From: Oscarella lobularis
Taxonomy: Eukaryota > Porifera > Homoscleromorpha > Homosclerophorida > Oscarellidae
DNA length: 64,000 bases
Reading direction: 5' to 3'
NCBI RefSeq assembly: GCF_947507565.1
Contig: NC_089184.1
Coordinates: 434,001-498,000 of the forward strand
Shown here: piece by piece, positions 40,900 through 51,780 of the stretch
Layout of the letters: each line of letters begins with the position of its first letter
Position numbering within the stretch: the stretch's first letter is position 1
Made by a program: the position numbers and the translations under genes
The notes under the pieces: generated by a model
What the model was told of the DNA's origin: nothing
The model's input: only the letters and a program-made list of their open reading frames with translations
The model's database searches: none

Positions 40900-42600
40900 T
40901 CAATTGTAGTGGTTAAGGCTAAACTCTACGAATTTCAGCTTGTTGCCTTGCTTTTTTTGGAAAACGAGGCGGTATGGTCCTCTACCGGGTCGGTTTGAGT
41001 CATACACGTCAAGGGCAATCATTCCTTGCCGTCGTCGATTTATTTCACCCAAACAGTGAATATTTTGTCTTCCTCGTGTCTCGCCTTGATTGATCAAGCC
41101 AAGTGTTCTGTCATTAATAGACCCGAGTTCACGTAAGGCTTCTTGGGCACTCTTGCAAAGTCTGGATTTTACTTCAGCTGCAGCGTCGCACGTAGCAACT
41201 GCATTCAAAGCCTCGGCGTATTCGTCTTTACTCAATCCCGCTCCTATTAGATCTCCGCCCTTCTCAAAGTCGTCCAATTTTATTCCTATCAATTCTAGCG
41301 CTTTTTCTTTCTCAAATTTTGCCGTTTTGTTGCGAATTGCAGCTGCGTCTTCACCGGTGTGATAGCCAACTGACTCAAAAAAGCAATCTCCATAAGTAGT
41401 TGAAGCTTCTGGAGGCATGGGCAGCTTCTTTCCACTAGAATCAGCCGGTGAATAATGCTTCTCTTTGGTGTCATAATACAAATGTATCGTCTCCTTAGCA
41501 GATTTTTCTCCATGCTTTACGACAGACCCGTCATCACAATGAATTGCTATTCTAGTGTTTTTCATCCTTGCGTAAGCCTCGGCTTCAACTGTACCACCGT
41601 GAGCGCCACTTGTGACTTCAACTGCTCGCCTGCTTCCCATTCCCTTTACCTCGTTACGTCGTGCGCGATCCTGAGCTAGGCCTGCGCAGACTGAAAGTAC
41701 TGCTCCTGTAGTTGCTCCAATAGCGGCGGCCTCAGCAACTCCCTTTGTGATGTCTAGAGAATAGTCAACCAGGCTCCTGACATAAGGTTTGAATGAAGCA
41801 ATTTCATCGGGAAATTCAAGTGATTCTGGAAGGGACTTTTTGACGGTCTCGTTGACTATTACTTCATTCTCGCACAAAAACGCCCAAAGTTTCTCAATCG
41901 TTTCTTTTTCAGCGCCCACGCTTTTGCTCATCAATTCAAAAAAGTTTGATTTTTTTATTTCTCCTTTTGTTATTGCGTTTTCAATGAGTTGTGCAATTGC
42001 AGCAACTCCGCTTCCTGTAGCTGCTCCTGCCGTCGCGCGCACTGCTATTCTAGTCGCTGTCGCAGTTTTGCTTGTTAGTTCTCCAACAGTTTTAGCACTC
42101 GCTACTGCTAGACTTTCTGCAGCTTGGCCAGCTCCGGCGCCTACAGCGCCCGTCACGGCACCAATGACAGCACCCGTCCCGAAGTCTTTCCAGCTGACTT
42201 CTTCTCCGTTTGCTGCCTTCGTCACCGTGTTCATAGTTCCCCCAGATAGAGCGCCTCCGACGGCTTCCGCAGTTAGAACAGTTGTCACTCTGGCTGCTGT
42301 GCCTGTCATTGCGGCCGCTGCGACTCCGCCTGCTGCAGATAGAGGCGCTGCAACGGCTCCTCCGAGCGCCCCTATTCCGACGCTCACACCCCATTGGCCA
42401 AAACGGAATTCTCCTTTTGTAGCGCATTGCTGAGCAGTGTTTACGCCAGACGATATACCTGCTCCGAGAAGAACACCTCCAGCAATAATTCCGATGGGAC
42501 CAAGGAACATCAATCCGATTCCTGTGCCAACTGTAGCAGCAGTCGTCACTCCTCCAACAGTGCCGCCAATGGCTTTTGACTTGGACTCCGAGTTTCCCAT
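40900..42600 (-). CDS. Intronless Gly/Ala-rich, putatively myristoylated protein with OTU-like C-terminus
   Basis: A single open frame of 566 residues, without introns, in a region where neighbouring genes have many. It starts MGNSESKS, a good N-myristoylation signal. Residues about 10-215 are Gly/Ala/Thr-rich helices with glycine-zipper spacing (GTGIGLMFLGPIGIIAGG, GIGALGGAVAAPLSAAGG, GTGAVIGAVTGAVGAGAG), separated by short polar turns such as EEVSWKDFG. A helical, charged middle follows. From about 365 the sequence is different: TIHLYYDTKEKHYSP, then YGDCFFESVGYHTGED (Cys406), and a terminal FSLNHYN (His564). The GDC-x-F and terminal HY(N/D) patterns resemble OTU deubiquitinases, with His382 an alternative. 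I cannot name the family. A CRE and a CCAAT-like box lie upstream. It sits between the two PYGO/MTR duplicate arms. Confidence 0.7.
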   Translation of the reverse strand: MGNSESKSKAIGGTVGGVTTAATVGTGIGLMFLGPIGIIAGGVLLGAGISSGVNTAQQCATKGEFRFGQWGVSVGIGALGGAVAAPLSAAGGVAAAAMTGTAARVTTVLTAEAVGGALSGGTMNTVTKAANGEEVSWKDFGTGAVIGAVTGAVGAGAGQAAESLAVASAKTVGELTSKTATATRIAVRATAGAATGSGVAAIAQLIENAITKGEIKKSNFFELMSKSVGAEKETIEKLWAFLCENEVIVNETVKKSLPESLEFPDEIASFKPYVRSLVDYSLDITKGVAEAAAIGATTGAVLSVCAGLAQDRARRNEVKGMGSRRAVEVTSGAHGGTVEAEAYARMKNTRIAIHCDDGSVVKHGEKSAKETIHLYYDTKEKHYSPADSSGKKLPMPPEASTTYGDCFFESVGYHTGEDAAAIRNKTAKFEKEKALELIGIKLDDFEKGGDLIGAGLSKDEYAEALNAVATCDAAAEVKSRLCKSAQEALRELGSINDRTLGLINQGETRGRQNIHCLGEINRRRQGMIALDVYDSNRPGRGPYRLVFQKKQGNKLKFVEFSLNHYN

Positions 42601-42965
42601 GCTGGTTCCTTAGCTGCGCGGTAACGGTGACTATACTGCTTTTGTCGTGTGCGGGCCCTTTAGTACGTGCACCGGATTGGCCAGGAACGCATGTATGACG
42701 TCACATTGACGTGCATCGCCACATTGACGTGTGTCGCCAATATTGTCCACAGTTTGAGCTACTCAAAGAATGCTATAAATAAATCGGAGGAGTGGCTAGA
42801 CCACCCAAAAAGGATTCCTTTAGGAATGAGGCTAGAGACGTCCGCCCAGCCGCCTGCAAGCAGGCGGCATCACCGTACTGACGTCAAGCGGTGCCTGTTA
42901 AGATCTTACTCTGTGCGTAGTCAGCAGAGAGGCCCTCCCTGGGCAGTTCCCAAGTTGGGGACTTT
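42601..42965. promoter_or_regulatory. Divergent promoter region of the OTU-like gene and PYGO copy B
   Basis: About 365 bp between the divergent frames. It holds two perfect CREs (TGACGTCA at 42696-42703 and 42879-42886), ATTGGCC (an inverted CCAAT box) near 42,676, repeated TGACGTG half-sites at 42,707-42,735, and a 9-bp inverted repeat GCCGCCTGC/GCAGGCGGC with a two-base centre at 42849-42868. This concentration of bZIP-type sites is the highest in the window. Confidence 0.5.
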
Positions 42966-42989
42966 ATGTTTAGCGCGCGTTGGAGAAAG

Positions 42990-43265
42990 ATGGCATACCT
43001 CGCTCCCCAGTATCCGTGCGGTATGTGCCGCAAGGAGGTGCGCGACGACGACGAAGCGATACTGTGCGAAAGCGGATGCGAAAGCTGGTTCCATCGCGTC
43101 TGCACGGGAATGAGCAAGAAGGCGTACGATCTTCTGACGACCGAAGCATCGGCGGAATGGGTCTGCGACAATTGCATTCGGTCAAAGCGGATTCCAACGG
43201 TCAAATACAAGCTCATCGAACAGCCGCAGCCCGTCGCACCTCTGCTCCAAGGGCGCACAAAGTGA
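42990..43265 (+). CDS. PYGO: Pygopus-type PHD finger protein, copy B
   Basis: Single exon of 91 residues (MAYLAPQYPCGMC..), or 99 if the ATG at 42966 is used. Nearly the whole protein is one C4HC3 PHD finger with the Pygopus signature: YPCGMC, DDDEAILCESGC, WFHRVCTGM, AYDLLTTEASAEWVCDNC. In Wnt signalling the Pygo PHD reads H3K4me and binds the HD1 of BCL9/Legless. The N-terminal NHD-containing region normally present in Pygopus is missing here. TCGCTCCCCAG just before TATCCG would make a good splice acceptor, so this could also be the last exon of a longer gene. Downstream is MTR, in opposite orientation. Confidence 0.8.
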   Translation: MAYLAPQYPCGMCRKEVRDDDEAILCESGCESWFHRVCTGMSKKAYDLLTTEASAEWVCDNCIRSKRIPTVKYKLIEQPQPVAPLLQGRTK

Positions 43266-43405
43266 AAAGAAGGAAAACTGTAGTCAATAGCACGTGACCT
43301 AAAACTATCAATGCTTATAACTCGAAATAAATAACAAAGTGAACCACACACAACAAAATAATTATAAATAATGTCATTGAATAACAATAATAATAATTGA
43401 TTCTA

Positions 43406-46400
43406 TTAATCGTCTCGTTCGTACGCCAAGTGATTCGATCCAATCCATTTCTCAATTTCCTTCGCTGACTTCCCTTTTCGTTCGGCGTAACTTTCCACCT
43501 GATCCTGACTGATCTTTCCGACGGAAAAATACTTCGCGCACGGATGAGCCAAGTAGATCCCCGACACGGAAGCAGACGGCGACATGGCGTACGATTCCGT
43601 CAAAGCGATGCCCGTTTTGCCAGCAACGTCCATCAACTTCCAAATAATTTCGCTCTCCGAGTGATCGGGCTGCGTGGGATAACCAATAGCAGGTCGAATA
43701 CCTTGATACTTCTGACCGAGAAGCGACGTGACGTCGGATTTTTCGTCAGGCGAATAGCCCCAAAATTCCTTCCTCACGCGCTCATGCAATTCCTCCGCGA
43801 ATGCCTCACCTAAACGATCGGCTAACGCCTTCACTAATATATCGTTGTAGTCGTCGTGATCGGCTCGAAATTGACTGCAAAGCTCGTCGCAGCCCACGCC
43901 CGCTGTGACGGCAAAGACGCCGACGTAATCGACAACGCCGGACTCGACAGGAGCGACGAAATCGCCGATGCTCATATAGGGATCCGAATCGGCGGAATCT
44001 TTCTCCGCCTGCTGTCGAAGACCGTGCAGAGTGGCGAGAACGTTTCCGTCCTTCGCCGCCGTTTCGTCTTCGTAAAGAAGTATGTCGTCACATCGGCTCT
44101 GAGCCGGATAAAAGCCGATGATCCCGTTGGCGCGGAGCAGCGATTTCGTCTTGATTTTCTCAAGCATCGCTTGGGCTTCGTCGAAAAGACGTTTCGCTTC
44201 GGCGCCGACTTGCTTGTCTTTGAAAATCTTCGGATAGCCGCGATTCGGATACTTTCCTCTCAACTGCCAAACGTCGAAAAAGAACTTCCAATCGACGTAG
44301 GGAATCAGACGATCGAGATCGTAATCGAGAAACGTTTTCGTGCCGAGAAACGCGGGCCGAATCGGCGCGAAGTCGCCCCAACGAATCACCATCTTCTTCT
44401 CGCGCGCTCGAGCGAGCGTCAGATAGCGCCGATCCTTCAAAGACTCATAATACTCGTCGCGTATCTCCTCGTAATCCTCAGCTATTTCGTCGCAATAGTC
44501 GTCCCGTCCGTCGACGTCGAGCAACGACGAGCAAACGACGACGCTTTTCGACGCGTCGACGACGTGAATGACCGGTCGACGATAGCGCGGCGCAATTTTC
44601 ACCGCCGTATGTTTCCTCGACGTCGTCGCGCCGCCGATCAGAAGCGGCAATCGCATGCCGCGTCGCTCCATCTCCTTCGCCACGTGAACCATTTCGTCGA
44701 GCGACGGCGTTATGAGTCCGGATAGACCGACGATGTCGGCCTTGTGCTCGATCGCCGTCGAGAGGATTTTATCGCACGGCGTCATGACGCCTAGATCGAT
44801 GACTTTGAAATTATTGCAACCCAAGACGACTCCGACGATGTTTTTCCCGATGTCGTGAACGTCGCCTTTGACCGTCGCCAAGACGATCGTTCCAGCGTAT
44901 TGGCTCTCTTCTTCGACGTCGTCGGCGTCGTCGCCTCTCGCCAATCGTCTCTCCTCCTTCTCCTTCTCCATGAACGGAATCAAATGAGCGACGGCTTTTT
45001 TCATGACGCGCGCCGATTTGATGACTTGCGGCAGAAACATTTTCCCGGCGCCGAAAAGATCGCCAACGATGCTCATTCCTCCCATGAGCGGCCCTTCGAT
45101 GACGTTCAACGGACGCGGATACGCATCCGAGCGCAATCTCGCCTCCTCCGTATCATCGACGACGAATTGATCGATGCCTTTAACGAGCGCATATTTCAAT
45201 CGAGATTCGACGCTCTCTTGACGCCACGTCTCGTCAGCGACCGTCGATTTTTTCCCGCCGCCACCGCCGCCGTGATCCCGCGCGAAATCGAGCATTTTCT
45301 CCGTTGCCATGGAATCGCGATTAAATATAACGCTCTCGCAGAGCTCGAGAAGATCGCGTCGGATATCGTCGTAGAGCGGCAAATTGCCGGCGTTCACGAT
45401 CCCCATATCCATGCCCGCTTTGATTGCGTAGTAGAGAAAAACGCTGTGCATTGCCTCGCGCACGTCCTCCTTACCGCGAAACGAAAAGGAAAGATTGGAC
45501 ACGCCCCCGCTAACACGCGCACCCGGAAGCCTCGCTTTGATAGCGCGTATCGCGTCGAGATACTCTATAGCGTACGCATTGTGTTCCTCCAAGCCCGTCG
45601 CTATGGTGAGAATATTCGGATCGAAGATGATGTCATTGGGATTGAAGCCGACTTTGTCGACGAGAATTCTATACGATCGTTCGCAGATTTCATATTTTCG
45701 TTGCTGATCGGTCGCCTGGCCGACTTCGTCGAATGCCATGACGACGACGGCGGCGCCGTATCGTTTCACCGTGCGCGCCTTTTCGACGAAATCCGCTTCG
45801 CCTTCCTTTAGACTGATACTATTCACGATGCACTTTCCCTGCGTCGATTTCAGCCCGGCTTCGATGACGGAAAATTTCGAGGAATCGATGCAGAGCGGCA
45901 CTTTGGCTATGTCCGGTTCGGTCGAGATGAGATTGACGAATCGGCTCATCGCCGCGACCCCGTCCAACATACCCTCATCCATATTAATATCCAATATCTG
46001 AGCGCCCATTTCGACTTGCGCTTTCGCGACGCTCAACGCTTCGGCGTACTTATTCGTCTTGACGAGACGACAAAAGCGACGCGATCCGGCCACATTGCAT
46101 CGTTCGCCGATATTAACAAATAGAGTCTCCTTACCGATTCGAGTCGCTTCTAGCCCAGATAACTGGAGCATATCCGCGTAGACGTTCTGCGGAGGAACGC
46201 GCGGTTTCACGCCGCGCACGGCATCGGCTATCGCTCGTATATGCGCCGGGGTGCTCCCACAGCAACCCCCGACGATATTCACGAGACCGTCGACGGCGAA
46301 AGTGCCCAGCTGTCGAGCCATGACTTCGGGCGTTTCGTCGTATTCGCCCATCGCGTTGGGGAGACCGGCGTTCGGATAGCAGATGACGTACGCCGACGAC

Positions 46401-47233
46401 GACTGACTGATTGCTTCGATGAACGGACGCATTTCCTCGGCGCCGAGCGCGCAATTCAAACCCAAACACGTGGGATTCATGTGCGAGACGCTGATTACGA
46501 ACGCGTCGGCCGTTTGCCCGGATAAATTTCGGCCGCTTTTATCCACGATCGTACCGGATACGAAAACGGGTCTCGACTCGTAATCGCTATTGAAGAGGAG
46601 ATCGATTGCGAAGAGAGCCGCTTTGGAGTTTGCCGTGTCGAAAATCGTCTCGACCAATAGGATGTCGGCGCCCCCGTCGAGGAGACCACGTGCTTGTTCT
46701 TTATAGGCTTCGACTAATTCATCGAATGTCACGTTTCGATATTCGGGTTTTTCGACGGACGGCGATACGGAGAGCGTGCGATTGGTTGGACCCATTGCCC
46801 CGGCGACGAGACGAGGTATGCCGGTGGCCACGCCCACGTCGCGTGCGACTTCTTTCGCGATTTCGGCCGAGCGTTTGTTGAGTTCGTAGATGACCGATTC
46901 GAGATCGTAGTCGCTCTGCGCGATGCGCGTTCCGCTGAACGTGTTCGTTTCGATTATGTCGGCGCCCCCTTCGAGGTAACCGCGATGGATTGCGGCGATT
47001 ACGTCCGGGCGGGTTAGGCTGAGAAGATCGTTGTTGCCTTGGAGGTTTTTTGCGTGATCGGGGAAACGATCGCCGCGAAAATCGGCCTCTTTGAGACGAT
47101 ATTGTTGGATCATTGTGCCCATGCCGCCGTCCAAGACGAGAATTCGCTTTTTCATCGTTTCCGTCAGGTAAGACGATACGTCAGAGGGTGTCCATTCCAC
47201 CGTAGGATCCAAGTCGGCAGTTGGAAGTGCCAT
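43406..47233 (-). CDS. MTR: Cobalamin-dependent methionine synthase, intronless
   Basis: One uninterrupted frame of 1,275 residues (human protein about 1,265). It transfers a methyl group from 5-methyl-THF through cobalamin to homocysteine. Domains: homocysteine/zinc barrel with [24 protein letters not shown] and VGGCCGSTP (zinc Cys); pterin barrel with [14 protein letters not shown] and DEVGQATD; cobalamin domain with the axial ligand in DVHDIGKN (about residue 793-800) and [16 protein letters not shown]-binding reactivation domain with [13 protein letters not shown] and AVCF-type region [12 protein letters not shown], ending [10 protein letters not shown] poly-Gly insertion (HGGGGGGKK) and an acidic insertion (DDADDVEEE) are local features. 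The lack of introns is striking beside intron-dense neighbours and suggests an old retrocopy that replaced the parent. Its start lies 79 bp from divergent IPO9. Confidence 0.96.
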   Translation of the reverse strand: MALPTADLDPTVEWTPSDVSSYLTETMKKRILVLDGGMGTMIQQYRLKEADFRGDRFPDHAKNLQGNNDLLSLTRPDVIAAIHRGYLEGGADIIETNTFSGTRIAQSDYDLESVIYELNKRSAEIAKEVARDVGVATGIPRLVAGAMGPTNRTLSVSPSVEKPEYRNVTFDELVEAYKEQARGLLDGGADILLVETIFDTANSKAALFAIDLLFNSDYESRPVFVSGTIVDKSGRNLSGQTADAFVISVSHMNPTCLGLNCALGAEEMRPFIEAISQSSSAYVICYPNAGLPNAMGEYDETPEVMARQLGTFAVDGLVNIVGGCCGSTPAHIRAIADAVRGVKPRVPPQNVYADMLQLSGLEATRIGKETLFVNIGERCNVAGSRRFCRLVKTNKYAEALSVAKAQVEMGAQILDINMDEGMLDGVAAMSRFVNLISTEPDIAKVPLCIDSSKFSVIEAGLKSTQGKCIVNSISLKEGEADFVEKARTVKRYGAAVVVMAFDEVGQATDQQRKYEICERSYRILVDKVGFNPNDIIFDPNILTIATGLEEHNAYAIEYLDAIRAIKARLPGARVSGGVSNLSFSFRGKEDVREAMHSVFLYYAIKAGMDMGIVNAGNLPLYDDIRRDLLELCESVIFNRDSMATEKMLDFARDHGGGGGGKKSTVADETWRQESVESRLKYALVKGIDQFVVDDTEEARLRSDAYPRPLNVIEGPLMGGMSIVGDLFGAGKMFLPQVIKSARVMKKAVAHLIPFMEKEKEERRLARGDDADDVEEESQYAGTIVLATVKGDVHDIGKNIVGVVLGCNNFKVIDLGVMTPCDKILSTAIEHKADIVGLSGLITPSLDEMVHVAKEMERRGMRLPLLIGGATTSRKHTAVKIAPRYRRPVIHVVDASKSVVVCSSLLDVDGRDDYCDEIAEDYEEIRDEYYESLKDRRYLTLARAREKKMVIRWGDFAPIRPAFLGTKTFLDYDLDRLIPYVDWKFFFDVWQLRGKYPNRGYPKIFKDKQVGAEAKRLFDEAQAMLEKIKTKSLLRANGIIGFYPAQSRCDDILLYEDETAAKDGNVLATLHGLRQQAEKDSADSDPYMSIGDFVAPVESGVVDYVGVFAVTAGVGCDELCSQFRADHDDYNDILVKALADRLGEAFAEELHERVRKEFWGYSPDEKSDVTSLLGQKYQGIRPAIGYPTQPDHSESEIIWKLMDVAGKTGIALTESYAMSPSASVSGIYLAHPCAKYFSVGKISQDQVESYAERKGKSAKEIEKWIGSNHLAYERDD

Positions 47234-47312
47234 TGTAGAGCTTTCTCAAGAAACGGGCACGTGATGTTACTAGGAGCTGCATTCCCGGACAATTGTAAAG
47301 CGGGAGCGAAAA

Positions 47313-50300
47313 ATGGAAGTTGCCGTGGAAGCGCTCAAAGAGTCCTTGTTTCGCAATCTCGTTTGTGCGCTCTCGCACGACCACGTCGCGCGGAAGACAG
47401 CAGAAGAAGAGCTTCGCGTTTTAGAAGTCATGGACGGTGAGGAAATCGCGAAGACAACTCCAATCGCCTTTGGACGAGCTTCAATCGGCTTCAGACTTTG
47501 GAGTCGTACTCTGCGGATTCATAACGGACCACGGCATGGACCTGCCCGTTCGACAGGCGAGAAAAAAGCATCGTTGTCCTTTGTTTTGTTTACCTCATAC
47601 GGGGGAATAGCTCTCGTGCATTCTATTGAGACAATACGTCGACTGTCACTGGTCGGGCGATTCTGAAAAATTTGCTGCACCTCAAACGCCGGACGAGGTA
47701 AATTTCTAATAAAAACAAATGTTTATTAATTTGTTAATTAGAGCAAAGATTTCATTCGTCGTGTTTTGCCTCATGCTCTGTCGGATGACTTATCTCACAT
47801 TCGTTCCACTGCCGTAAGAAAACAATTCTCACTCAGATCAAATTCTCTATGTTTGTTGCTGGTGAAAAAGGCCTATGCATTGGCTGCTATTGCTTGCTGG
47901 GATTGGCCTGAGTCTTGGCCAGACTTGGTTGATTGGCTGGTGCAGGCGCTTGCCAGTTCCAATTCGAATCTAATTCACGGCGTCATGAGATTTCTCACAG
48001 GTGAGACCCACACTAGGAATTAAATTCAAAGTCAATTATCAATTTCAGAATTTTCTCGCGAAATAACCGACGCGAAAATTCCCGAATTAGCACCCATCCT
48101 ATTTCCGCAGTTGCTGAGAATATTTTCAGATATAGAAGTGACTGACGTCTTCACTCACGACATCTTATTTAACTGTTTTTTTTTCTACAGAAATACAGCA
48201 TTCGAACTAGAGGAAGAGTCGTTCAAATATTCTCCACCCTTTCCAATCTCTTATCACAAATGAAAGAGTATCATAAAGTAATCTCTATAAATAATACAAA
48301 AGCTCAATACTAGACTTTTTAATTAATCAGGGAGCGGGCGCCGCTCTTCTCTTTCCAATTTTACCTCAATACATCGAAGCATTTCTTCAGTGTCTTTCGC
48401 TTCCTGAGAAAGAAGGGATAGTCGATTCAGGCCTTAAGATGGATATCTTTAGGGTAGCCATAGGCAAAGTAAAACGGGGATAAAATTTAAGATATTTACG
48501 TAGTGTCTAACCGTTCTAATGCGAGGATTTCCTCGTCACATGACCAACTTTTTCAGCCAGATACTTCCAGTCACGTGGAGCCTGTTGACCCAATCAGTTG
48601 ATAAGTAATTTGACGTCTGATATTTTACCGGTTATTACGTTGGGCTATAGATACCTAAATACGACCGTAAGATGCACCGAATTTGCCGACGATCCGGTTG
48701 ATTCAGACGGTTTGTTAATTAATTAAAATTACATATTTTAATCCTTGTGTGATTTTTTATAGGGGAATGTTTGAACTTCGAAAATTTTGTCTACGGCATA
48801 TTCGATTTTATTCTCGCCGTGATCGAAATTCCGAAATTGCGTTCAGCAATCAAGAAAGTCATTCACGAGCTGATCTACTACGTCATACTCTATCAGCAAA
48901 TCACCGAGGATCAAGTAATAAAAAGAGAACCCTACTGATTAATAAATAAAAACGATTGACGTACAAAGGCTGCCGCGTGGCTGAGCGACCCAAATCAATT
49001 TGTAGAAGACGAAGACGAGGACACGTTGTCCTATTCCGTTCGAATATCAGCAGAAGATCTCCTCATGGTAGGGAAAAAAAAGATCTATTGCACTTTCGCT
49101 TACCTCCACACTAAACTCGTCAGGCTTTATATGACGAACGACAGTTTTCCGGCATAACAGCCACGGCTGTGACCGACTGCGTGAGTCGTCTCATTCAAGA
49201 AGCAAACCCTAGTGATAGTCATAGGTATAGAAAAAGTCTCCGAAGACTTTTTTTCAATTAATTTTACCTTAGTTGGAAAGTTCACGAAGCCTGCATGTTG
49301 GCTCTCGGCGACGTTGTGGAGATCGTTTCGAGCGGAAAAACCCGTTTTGACGTCACAAATTTTTTCTCCGTGGTCGTCTTAAAAGATTTATCTTGCGAAG
49401 GTGCATTTTTTGTCCCCCCTCATGATTATATCACGCGATCGAGGACGAGCTAGATTGCCCGTTTCTGATTGGACGATGCCTGTGGCTCGCAAGCAAATAC
49501 TCCAAATTCTTACCGAGAGAACTAAGCGCCAAGTAAACCGAATCCAAACGATATTTTCCAACTAATAAATAATACCTATTTATCAGATTTGTTGAAGCGA
49601 GTGTGGCCGGTTTGTCAGAAGCGTATCTCCCTGCTGTACGAGTAAGCGCAGCTCGAGCCCTCAAAGGGTCAGTGAACACAGACACGCATCTCTCGTCGTA
49701 ATTATAATCATTCAGCTTCTGTTTGCGCCTGGAAAAAGATATGCTTAAACCCTATTTGCTGCCAGCATTCGACGGCATCCTCACTATCGCTACACAGTCT
49801 CTAGGCGGCGTTCTGGGACTCGTACTCGAAGTCCTGATCGTTTTGATGAAGGTACACCTTATCTTAGGGGCCCCATAAGAAAAACTAGACTATTACCTAG
49901 GTCGACGATGAAGTGACCGCTTCCTTTGAAAATCGACTTGGCCCATTGGCAATTGGTCTCTATTTGAAGCACGGTGAAGGTGTGTGCTTTCAGCCCTATT
50001 CTTCTCCTCGTTCCGTATCGATTCTATGAACAGATTTTGGCATGGCATCAATGCTGGAGGAAGTCTTTTCCCTTCTGGCGCAAAATCCTCTCACAGCCGA
50101 AGTGAGAAACGATATCGTTCCACCGCCTTTTCATCTCATATACTTTCCAGCCGCTAAAACGCCGCTTCGTTCCCACCGTGATCAGCATTCTCAAATCCGA
50201 TTCGAATCAGATACCACCAGGCCTCAAATCGGTACAACAAACCCGCATCTCTTACCCCAAATCACTGACGATTTCTAGAGCGGCTTAGACGTCGTCGAAT

Positions 50301-51780
50301 CGATTGTCCGTCACTCCGCCAAGCCCCTCGACGCGGCCCTACTCAACGATCTCTTCCCCGTCATCATCAACAGTGCCATTCACTCAGACGACAATGCCAT
50401 CATGCAGAACGCGTGCGAATGCGCCAGAGCCTACGTCGTCACCGCCGCTCAACAACTCGCCTTATGGAAAGAGAAACAAAGTCTTTTTTCGCTCCCTCAT
50501 TCAATTGCCCTTTTTTTTTTCAATTAATAGGACTGACGATTCTGGTCACAATGGGCTGGAATATGTCGTTGAGTTGGCCTGTCAATTGTTGCAGCCGTCG
50601 CGCTCGGAGCACTCCGCTTCCTTCATTGGTCAATTGGTCTCCTGTCTAATCCATCACACGGGCACGTATCTGTCGACTGGTATCGTCGAGCCGCTTATGC
50701 GTAGCGTTCTGACGAAGCTGCAGCAAGCCAAAACACAAAGCGTCATTCAGGCAAAATCAATATTCCGTTCTCTCGATTTTCTTTTAGTTTCTTTGATTTC
50801 TCCAGTCTCTGATTGTGGTTTTTGCTCAGTTATTTAATCAGCAGTTGGACGCGGTTGTCGATTTTCTTGACGGCGTTCCTGACCCGTCTGGAAACTCGGC
50901 ACTGCACTTTGTCTTGAGTCATTGGTGCGCCTGTCAGCCCTTTTTCTACGGCGCATATGAAGTGAAAGTCAGGTGAGAAACAATCATCCAATTTTTCAAT
51001 ATTTAGCGATACGATTTTTTTAGTATCGTTGCTCTCAGCCAATTATTGCAGTTTGGGGCCAAGACGAAGGACATGCGACTGCAGGCAATTACGGTGAAGG
51101 GAGAAGAGGTTTCACCCATTTCTGATACCGGCATAAAAACGAGATCCAAAGCCGCCCAAGGTAAGAGCGAGAGAAGTGGTCCTCGCAGTTTTTCTGACTG
51201 TAAAATAGCGCCCACCTCCTGGACTATGATTCCTGTCCTCGTCAAGATTTTCAAATTGCTTTTGAGTGAAGTTAGGAATCAGCTAGAGTCAAACGCCTCC
51301 GGAAAAGCAGACGGACAGAATGATTCGAGTGAAAACGAGGTAGTCTTTTCCTTCTCCACCGAAAAAATCGTGTGACATTTCCTCTCTGCACGACAGTGGG
51401 AAGACGAATCGGATGACGACGAAAATGACGATGATGAAGAGACTGTGGCTTTTTTGACTGATCTTGCATCGCTTGCAAAGCAACAAGGTCCTCCTCTTTC
51501 TCCTCATCGTCTATTTTCACGGTTCTCTCGCAGATTACGAAGACGGTGATGACGATACTTATAAAGACGAAGATTTCAAAGTCGATCCCAACTATTCCTT
51601 GAATCTTCTTGTAAGAAGTCTCGTTGCTCTTTTATGATTATCAATATTGATCTTTTTTCTCGTTCTTAGGCTTACTTGAAGTCATTTCTGAATCTTTTCA
51701 AAAAAGAGGAATTTTTTCAGGAAGTGATCCAATGCCACTTGTCAAAAATTGAAATTCAAACTCTCCTGGACGTTAGTTAG
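47313..51780 (+). CDS. IPO9: Importin-9
   Basis: Importin-9 is a HEAT-repeat karyopherin that imports histones and ribosomal proteins. Exon 1 begins [16 protein letters not shown] and [12 protein letters not shown]. Later exons include [23 protein letters not shown], the helix [94 protein letters not shown], and the acidic loop [15 protein letters not shown] before the last helices, ending [22 protein letters not shown]. Around twenty short exons. The TAG stop (51778-51780) directly abuts the PIGH stop on the other strand. A GCACGTGA E-box-like site (47257) lies in the promoter shared with MTR. Confidence 0.93.

Noticed and set aside
41380-41500. Circularly permuted protease (His before Cys) in the OTU-like protein
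   Set aside because: His382 precedes Cys406, but a canonical-order His564 (NHYN) is also available, so permutation is not needed.
41789-42433. Plus-strand Ala/Pro/Val-rich frame opposite the OTU-like gene
   Set aside because: Antisense of the Gly/Ala/Thr-rich helices; codon shadow only.
43856-45811. Long plus-strand frames opposite MTR
   Set aside because: Antisense shadows of a conserved 1,275-residue coding exon; no homology of their own.
43406-47233. Bacterial origin of the intronless MTR
   Set aside because: Motifs and domain lengths follow the animal enzyme throughout; retroposition or intron loss explains the lack of introns better.
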